Assembly: GCA_964423545.1 (NCBI GenBank)
Contig: CAYRFV010000032.1
Coordinates: 1 to 29,947, forward strand
From: JALOOE01 sp964423545
GTDB lineage: Bacteria; Chloroflexota; Anaerolineae; CG2-30-64-16
Reading direction: 5' to 3'
DNA: 29,947 nt
Below, piece after piece: positions 25,469 to 29,947 of this stretch. Each line of letters starts with the position of its first letter. The stretch's first letter is position 1. The notes under the pieces were generated by a model. It worked only from the letters and a program-made list of their open reading frames with translations, was not told the origin of the DNA and searched no databases. Both the position numbers and the translations under genes were made by a program.

Positions 25469-27583
25469 CTATGCCATCTGCGTCTGCAGCTCGCGAGCGA
25501 AGTCTTCGAGGTTGCCCCAGAAGATGCTGATCTTGGCGTCACCAAAATACGATTCCAGGTAGCGCCGGGCGCGGGCGGGTTCCAGGATGCGTCCTTCTTC
25601 GGGATCGACCTGCGCTGCCACGTGGGTGTAGCCGATGCGGCGGCTGCTGCCCTCGCGGTTCATGATGCTGCGAAACAGCACCCGGAAGTCCCAGGCATCC
25701 AGCCGGAAGCCGAGAAACAGCAGTCCCGTGTCGCTTAGGGCGCGGCGCACGACGGGCGGGATCAATTCGTTGTTGCTCGTGACGCCGATGAGATAGTCGA
25801 AGTAGTCGTCCTCGGCCAGCACGATCGATTCCGGCACGTCCAGGCGGCCGAAGAGGTGATACACGAGCGGCTGCGCTACGGTCGGGCGGTAGTTCGGCTC
25901 CGCGTCGTAGATCGTGGGCAGCGACTCGATCTGCTCGTTCCACCGGCAGTATTCCACGCGCGGCTGTTTGCCCGCCGTCTCGAGCGCCTGGGCCAACAGG
26001 CTGCTGGGATCGGTGGTGATGTAGATGGGCAGCGGCAGGCTCGCCAGCACGCGGTGCGGCTCGGCGGGTTCAGTCATCTGGCGCAGCGCGCCGGCGACTC
26101 TGAACAGATCATCCAACGGCGTCCTCGACGAAAGCGCCTGTGCGGCGCGATTCACGAGCGCCCGATGCTCGGGCTTCGTGAGGTCCGCCTCGTCCGTCAC
26201 TCGATTGATGAGCATGTGCTGAAGATAGTCGCTCAGCTCGCTGCGTGGGAACATCGGGTCCTGGTTGACGGCCAGGTATTGGGCCACCTGGGGCAGGTCG
26301 TCTCGATCGTGTGGGGCCATCGGGAAATGGTACGTTTCCGCCCAACGTTGCGCCAGCTCCTGTCGCGAGCCCAACAGCGCTTCGGTCAGGCCCACGCCCA
26401 GAATGGGAGTGCAGCGTCCTGAGCGGATGTTGCGCACGAGCGCCGGCCACTTCTCCAGGCTGCGCGCCTCGTCGCCGAAGCCAGGCGTATACCAGATGCG
26501 GCCGCTTCGTAGACGCATGTAGAGCGTCGGCGCCCACCAGTCGGGACGCTGTTGCACCGTACTGCGGCCGTGTGCCATTGCGGCATCTACCTGGCCATCC
26601 TCGGCCAGCCTGGCAAAGAAGACCGGCATGAACTGGGCCACGGTCTCCATCGAGACATTGCCCTGCATCGCCACCACGGCCGGAATGCCCGCTTCCGCCA
26701 ACCGCGGGCCAAGCGCGGCCAGAGCACCGTCATCGCTGCCGTGGCCGGCGCTCTGGCACGAGGCCAGCACGATCAGTCGGGGCCGCTGCCACAGCTCCTG
26801 CAGCCGCGTCACGAGCGCGCTGCCGGCCACCCGATCGCTGGCGCCTGCGGCATCCTCCAGCCAGAGCCAGGGCTCACCCCGGATCAGCACGCCGTGGCAG
26901 ACCAGGTAGAGGAGGTCGAAGCCCTCGCGCAGTTGGTCGATCAGCCCCTTCAGCGTCGCGGCGCCGCCGGAGGCCAGCTCGATGACGGTCATGCCGGACA
27001 GCCCGGCGCGGGCGCGTTCGAGCTCGCCCGTCACATCGACCGGGGACAGCGGCACGCCGGCCGGTCGATAGCTTGTCACATCCGTCGGGTTGGCAACGAC
27101 GACGAGGGCGCGCAGCGCCGCACGCGGGCGCAGCCGCACCGGCTGCCAGTCGAGGCTGCTGAGGTAGCGAGAGAAGTAGACGTGTTCGTCCGTCAGGAGC
27201 GGAGCGTCTTTCGCCGGATCGCGCAGCGTCTCCCAGTTCAGGCCGTGCAGTTCCGGCGCGCTCGGCCCGATGAACAGCCGCAGGCGCAGCGGAGCGCCCT
27301 GGCTGTGGGCTGCCACGCGCGCCCGGTCGAATGCGGCGCGCACCTCCGAGTCGGCCGGTTCACCGAACAGCCCCCGGCTGAGCGCCGTCCCGTATGCCGC
27401 AGGGTCCACGGCCAACTGGCGCAGCGCGGCCAGGTCGAACTGCGCTGTGGCGAGGTCGCCGCGCACCAGCCGGACCTCCGCGTCGCTGTCCGGCGGTGTG
27501 AAGCGCATCTCGACGGCGTAGCGCTCAGGATCGTGCCGATGCAGGCCGATCTCTAGATCGGCGAATCGCGTATCGGGGGACAT
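25469..27583 (-). CDS. CHAT (caspase-like) protease fused to a SIR2-like domain
   Basis: 704 residues, cytoplasmic. The CHAT domain (about 95-370) has LHGLNWETLRDP, the catalytic His230 in LYLVCHGVL and catalytic Cys276 in VLASCQSAGHG, the dyad of the caspase-like clan. Residues about 390-700 resemble SIR2_2: a Gly-rich loop (PILGVGLTEALLG), VYHLFGRLDVPESIVLAEDDY (571-594, split here) and LLFLGFRLDAWDFRVLF. CHAT proteases cut protein targets; SIR2 domains in prokaryotic defence often destroy NAD+. Two SIR2 positions are altered: the GAG loop is GVG, and Phe578 stands where a catalytic His is usual. The ATG at 27583 follows GGAGG by nine bases. It heads the operon with the STAND and PPC genes. 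The CHAT call is strong, SIR2-like probable; the target is unknown. Confidence 0.88.
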   Translation of the reverse strand: MSPDTRFADLEIGLHRHDPERYAVEMRFTPPDSDAEVRLVRGDLATAQFDLAALRQLAVDPAAYGTALSRGLFGEPADSEVRAAFDRARVAAHSQGAPLRLRLFIGPSAPELHGLNWETLRDPAKDAPLLTDEHVYFSRYLSSLDWQPVRLRPRAALRALVVVANPTDVTSYRPAGVPLSPVDVTGELERARAGLSGMTVIELASGGAATLKGLIDQLREGFDLLYLVCHGVLIRGEPWLWLEDAAGASDRVAGSALVTRLQELWQRPRLIVLASCQSAGHGSDDGALAALGPRLAEAGIPAVVAMQGNVSMETVAQFMPVFFARLAEDGQVDAAMAHGRSTVQQRPDWWAPTLYMRLRSGRIWYTPGFGDEARSLEKWPALVRNIRSGRCTPILGVGLTEALLGSRQELAQRWAETYHFPMAPHDRDDLPQVAQYLAVNQDPMFPRSELSDYLQHMLINRVTDEADLTKPEHRALVNRAAQALSSRTPLDDLFRVAGALRQMTEPAEPHRVLASLPLPIYITTDPSSLLAQALETAGKQPRVEYCRWNEQIESLPTIYDAEPNYRPTVAQPLVYHLFGRLDVPESIVLAEDDYFDYLIGVTSNNELIPPVVRRALSDTGLLFLGFRLDAWDFRVLFRSIMNREGSSRRIGYTHVAAQVDPEEGRILEPARARRYLESYFGDAKISIFWGNLEDFARELQTQMA

Positions 27584-27724
27584 GATCCGCCCTCCGGTTC
27601 CTTCGGCTGCGGCGAGCTCGAGCGCCCATTCCCAACGACCACGTCGCTGTGGCCGGAAGGGTCTTCCCCTCCAGGCGGCGCGGCAGGCTTATGGCATTCC
27701 GCCCGGCTGTGTTTACAGCCTAAT

Positions 27725-27740
27725 TGATACAATGATACAA
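27725..27740. repeat. Tandem 8-bp direct repeat overlapping the CHAT promoter
   Basis: TGATACAA occurs twice in a row (27725-27732, 27733-27740), covering the -10 box and probable start site of the CHAT-SIR2 promoter. The position suits an operator, but no regulator is encoded nearby and the repeat may be chance. Confidence 0.5.
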
Positions 27741-27760
27741 CTTATCTGGAGCAATGGCAA
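27732..27760 (-). promoter_or_regulatory. Sigma70-like promoter of the CHAT-SIR2/STAND operon
   Basis: TTGCCA (27755-27760), 17-nt spacer, TATCAT (27732-27737) on the minus strand, each with five of six consensus bases. Transcription would start near 27725, leaving a leader of about 140 nt before the ATG at 27583. Confidence 0.65.
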
Positions 27761-28201
27761 GAAGATGCCTGGAACGACTTGCTGAGCAGTCCCGACCACG
27801 CTGCTTCTGTGCTTTGCCAAGAACGCCACTGGGTGCTATAAGGGCACTGAACCCTGCTCTGGGTCCTCCCGTCTCAGTCAGAGCGTACGGCTCACAGGGT
27901 GTATGCTCCCACCGCGTGCCCGTTCACACTGCGCACAACATCGTTATGGACATCGGAAAGCACACGGTCAGCGACACCACATCATGGGACGCTCACGCCT
28001 CTTGGGGAACAACGCATCTGGCGGCAGGGGGTTTGCTGTTGTAAGGGGCGCATTCACAGATGGGTCTTGTGAGGTCAGCAATGGGCAGCGTTACCGATTG
28101 GCCGTTGGAAAAGCACAACCCGGCCATTCGGTTTCGCACGATAACCGGGGCTTCCGGGCGCCCTCCCGTGTTTCCGCCCCGGTCAACGTCTTGAGATGCG
28201 C
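27761..28201. other. Intergenic region between the CHAT operon and the 2-oxoacid dehydrogenase operon
   Basis: With the leader and promoter at 27584-27760 this makes a gene-free gap of 618 bp. Short ORFs on either strand lack recognisable motifs or a ribosome site. GC content is slightly lower than in neighbouring genes. No tRNA, CRISPR or transposon end was seen. Confidence 0.6.
28144..28183 (-). terminator. Possible hairpin at the 3' end of the E2 gene
   Basis: ACCGGGGC (28144-28151) and GCCCCGGT (28176-28183) form a perfect 8-bp inverted repeat 18 nt past the E2 stop. The loop is 24 nt and no T-run follows, so it is a weak terminator candidate at best. Confidence 0.25.
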
Positions 28202-29617
28202 TTAGGCCGCCAGCAGCAGATAAGGCTCTTCGACCACCTGCTTCACGTACTGCAGGAACTTCGCAGCCGGCGCGCCGTCGATGATCCGGTGGTCGAACAC
28301 CAGGCTCAGGGCCATCATCTGGCGCAGCACCGGCTTGTCCGCTTCAGCGCGGAACACCCATTTGGGCAGGATCTTCCCCACGCCCAGGATGGCGGCCTCC
28401 GGCAGGTTGATGACCGGCGTGAAGGCCTCGATGTCGTACATTCCCAGGTTGGTGATCGTGAAGGTGCCGCCGGTGATATCGTCGGGCAGCGAGCGTCCCT
28501 TGCGCGCCCGATCCACCATCTCGCGAAATTCCTGGCCGAACTGCCGCAGCGACTTGATGTCGGCATCGCGGATGACCGGCACCAGGAGGCCGCGCTCGGT
28601 GTCGACGGCCATGCCCATATTGATGTGCGACAGCCGCTCGATGGCGTCGGCTGCCAGCCTGGCATTCATGTAGGGGAACTTGCGCAGGCCGGATGCGACG
28701 ATTTTGGCCAGCAGGTCGTTGTAGCCGGGCACAAAGCCCCACTCCTCCGCCACCTTCGCCTTGATCCGCTCGCGCGCCGCGACAAACTCGGTGGCATCCA
28801 CCTCCAGCATCAGCGTGACGCGGGCCGTAGTGTGCACGCTGGCGCCCATCCGGTCGGCGATGATGCCGCGCACCCCTTTGAGCGGGATGCGCTCGGCCAC
28901 CTCGACCCCAGGGAGCAGGGGCGCGGGGGACGCAGGCGGCGGGGGCGCGGGGATCCGCCCGCTCTCCGGCTCGCCTGCCTTCTCTCGTTTGTCCGCTCCA
29001 GCCTTTGCGACCGCCTGCTCCACATCCTCTTTCGTGATCTTGCCGCCGGGTCCAGTGCCGGTCACCTTGCGCAGGTCGATGCCGGCCTCGGCGGCGACCT
29101 TCTCCGCGAGCGGACTGGCCTTCGGCGCGGAGGCCAGGTAAGCCTGCACGTCTTTCTCCACCACCCGCACCCCACCGCCGCCGGTCGGAACCACCTCGGC
29201 GAGATCGACATGCTCGGACGCAGCCAGCTTGCGCGCCCGCGGCGAGGCGAACACTTTCGAGGGCAAGGTGGAGTCCGATGCCGAGGAGATCCCGGCCTCA
29301 ACCTCAACCTCACCCTTATCCTCAGCCTTGACCTCCGCCTCCTCGTCGCCCCGGATCTTCCCGCCCACGAATTGCTCATCCGGCGCGCCGATCGTGGCCA
29401 CAACGGTGAGGACAGGCACCACCTTGCCCGGCTCGAAGGGTCCCCGGTGCAGGGTGCCGCTGCCTTCCGCCTCGACGAAGAAAGTCGTCTTGTCCGTCTC
29501 GATCTCCAGGATTTCCTGGCCCTTCTTGACCGCGACGCCGTCCTCGGCCAGCCACTGGAGCAGGGTCACCTCTTCCACGGTCTGGCCGAACTTCGGGATG
29601 TAGACCTCGACTGCCAT
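28202..29617 (-). CDS. Dihydrolipoamide acyltransferase (E2) of a 2-oxoacid dehydrogenase complex
   Basis: 471 residues. The lipoyl domain (1-80) has the modified Lys43 in EIETDKTTFF. Two peripheral-subunit-binding domains follow: VFASPRARKLAAS..DL with GVRVVEKDV, and SPLAEKVAAEAGIDL with TGPGGKITKEDV. After a Pro/Ala linker comes the catalytic domain (about 240-471) with GRSLPDDITGGTFTITNLG and SLVFDHRIIDGAPAAKF, whose His443 and Asp447 are catalytic. E2 transfers the acyl group from E1 to CoA on the lipoyl arm, in the cytoplasm. Acetyl is likeliest, but branched-chain or acetoin substrates are not excluded. The ATG at 29617 overlaps the E1-beta stop by one base (TGATG). Having two binding domains is unusual for such a short E2. 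Confidence 0.93.
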   Translation of the reverse strand: MAVEVYIPKFGQTVEEVTLLQWLAEDGVAVKKGQEILEIETDKTTFFVEAEGSGTLHRGPFEPGKVVPVLTVVATIGAPDEQFVGGKIRGDEEAEVKAEDKGEVEVEAGISSASDSTLPSKVFASPRARKLAASEHVDLAEVVPTGGGGVRVVEKDVQAYLASAPKASPLAEKVAAEAGIDLRKVTGTGPGGKITKEDVEQAVAKAGADKREKAGEPESGRIPAPPPPASPAPLLPGVEVAERIPLKGVRGIIADRMGASVHTTARVTLMLEVDATEFVAARERIKAKVAEEWGFVPGYNDLLAKIVASGLRKFPYMNARLAADAIERLSHINMGMAVDTERGLLVPVIRDADIKSLRQFGQEFREMVDRARKGRSLPDDITGGTFTITNLGMYDIEAFTPVINLPEAAILGVGKILPKWVFRAEADKPVLRQMMALSLVFDHRIIDGAPAAKFLQYVKQVVEEPYLLLAA

Positions 29618-29946
29618 CACTTCACCACCTTTCGGCACGCTTCGACGATGCGGTTCGTGTTCGGGATCGCTTGATCCTCCAGCACCTCAGCGCGCGGGAC
29701 GGGGACGTTGAGCGCAGCCACCCGCACCATCGGCGCATCCAGATAGTCGAAGGCCTCTTCGTTGACCAGGGTAAAGATCTCGCCGAGGACGCTGCCCGTC
29801 CGGTACGCCTCCGTGACCCCCACCAGGCGGCCGGTCTTCTTGACGGAGGCGACAATGGTCTCCAGGTCCAGCGGCTTGAGGGACCTGAGGTCAATGACTT
29901 CGACGGAGACCCCCTCCCTGGCCAGCTGCTCCGCCGCCTCGAGCGC
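29617..29946 (-). CDS. E1-beta subunit of 2-oxoacid dehydrogenase, C-terminal part (5' end beyond window)
   Basis: The last 109 residues of a transketolase-like beta subunit: VSVEVIDLRSLKPLDLETI, VASVKKTGRLVGVTEAYR, DAPMVRVAALNVPVPRAEVL, and the usual ending NTNRIVEACRKVV. With E1-alpha it decarboxylates a 2-oxoacid using thiamine diphosphate and loads the lipoyl arm of E2. The one-base overlap with E2 shows coupled translation. The N-terminal 210 or so residues, and probably E1-alpha, lie to the right of the window. Confidence 0.92.
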   Translation of the reverse strand, partial: ALEAAEQLAREGVSVEVIDLRSLKPLDLETIVASVKKTGRLVGVTEAYRTGSVLGEIFTLVNEEAFDYLDAPMVRVAALNVPVPRAEVLEDQAIPNTNRIVEACRKVVK

Positions 29947-29947
29947 C

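Noticed and set aside
23855..25738. Long plus-strand open frame of 627 codons
   Set aside because: Antisense shadow of the STAND gene; the minus-strand reading has Walker motifs and WD40 repeats, this one has none.
27754..28044. Plus-strand ORF of 96 codons before the E2 gene
   Set aside because: No ribosome site, no recognisable domain, and composition unlike neighbouring proteins.
28196..29674. Plus-strand frame of 492 codons
   Set aside because: Antisense to the E2 gene, whose lipoyl and catalytic motifs are unmistakable.
1..29947. CRISPR array, transposase, integrase or rRNA
   Set aside because: No spaced repeats, transposon ends, recombinase motifs or rRNA-like sequence were seen anywhere in the window.

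Overview
The window is GC-rich bacterial DNA, gene-dense and almost wholly coded on the minus strand. Thr-Pro and Pro-Ala-Thr linkers behind lipobox or signal sequences, a CHAT/STAND/WD40 locus, HtrA-like and MoxR genes and several large secreted beta-repeat proteins suggest a Chloroflexota (Anaerolineae/Caldilineae-like) genome. This is an inference from style: there is no rRNA or other phylogenetic marker. A run of ten N at 4857-4866 shows the piece is scaffolded, probably from a metagenome or draft genome.

Layout, left to right. (1) 1-4705, minus: L,D-transpeptidase, then a URO-D-like protein, then a sugar-acid dehydratase of the YjhG/XylD type that runs off the left edge. (2) 4706-5064: a sigma70-like promoter, the assembly gap and the tail of a Thr-Pro-rich plus-strand ORF. 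(3) 5065-8139, minus: a tightly packed three-gene unit with a possible NlpC/P60- or CHAP-like protein, a small unknown and a matrixin metalloprotease with a cysteine switch and six lectin-like QxW repeats. (4) 8708-11477, minus: a DUF362 Tat-type lipoprotein and a membrane polyferredoxin interrupted by an in-frame TAG. (5) 11732-16809, minus: trypsin-like membrane protease, MoxR ATPase, DUF58 protein, BatA-like VWA protein and a fatty acid desaturase. (6) 16945-18241: a small lipoprotein (minus) and an HExxH protein (plus), divergently transcribed from two recognisable promoters. (7) 18312-19968, minus: an internally deleted ABC-ATPase pseudogene and a DmpA-type aminopeptidase. (8) 20009-27583, minus: a CHAT-SIR2 fusion, a membrane-anchored nSTAND NTPase with 14 WD40 repeats, and a secreted protein with four PPC-like domains. 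(9) 28202-29947, minus: the E2 and partial E1-beta subunits of a 2-oxoacid dehydrogenase.

The most promising system is region 8. A caspase-like CHAT protease fused to a SIR2-like domain is encoded 3 nt from a STAND ATPase. That ATPase has a predicted transmembrane helix between its NTPase and its double WD40 propeller, and a secreted protein follows. This has the architecture of a signal-gated, NTP-dependent conflict or cell-death module, and its promoter overlaps a tandem 8-bp repeat. Two decayed genes (polyferredoxin with an amber codon in a conserved Cys motif, ABC ATPase with its centre missing) and the leaderless metalloprotease unit are secondary targets.
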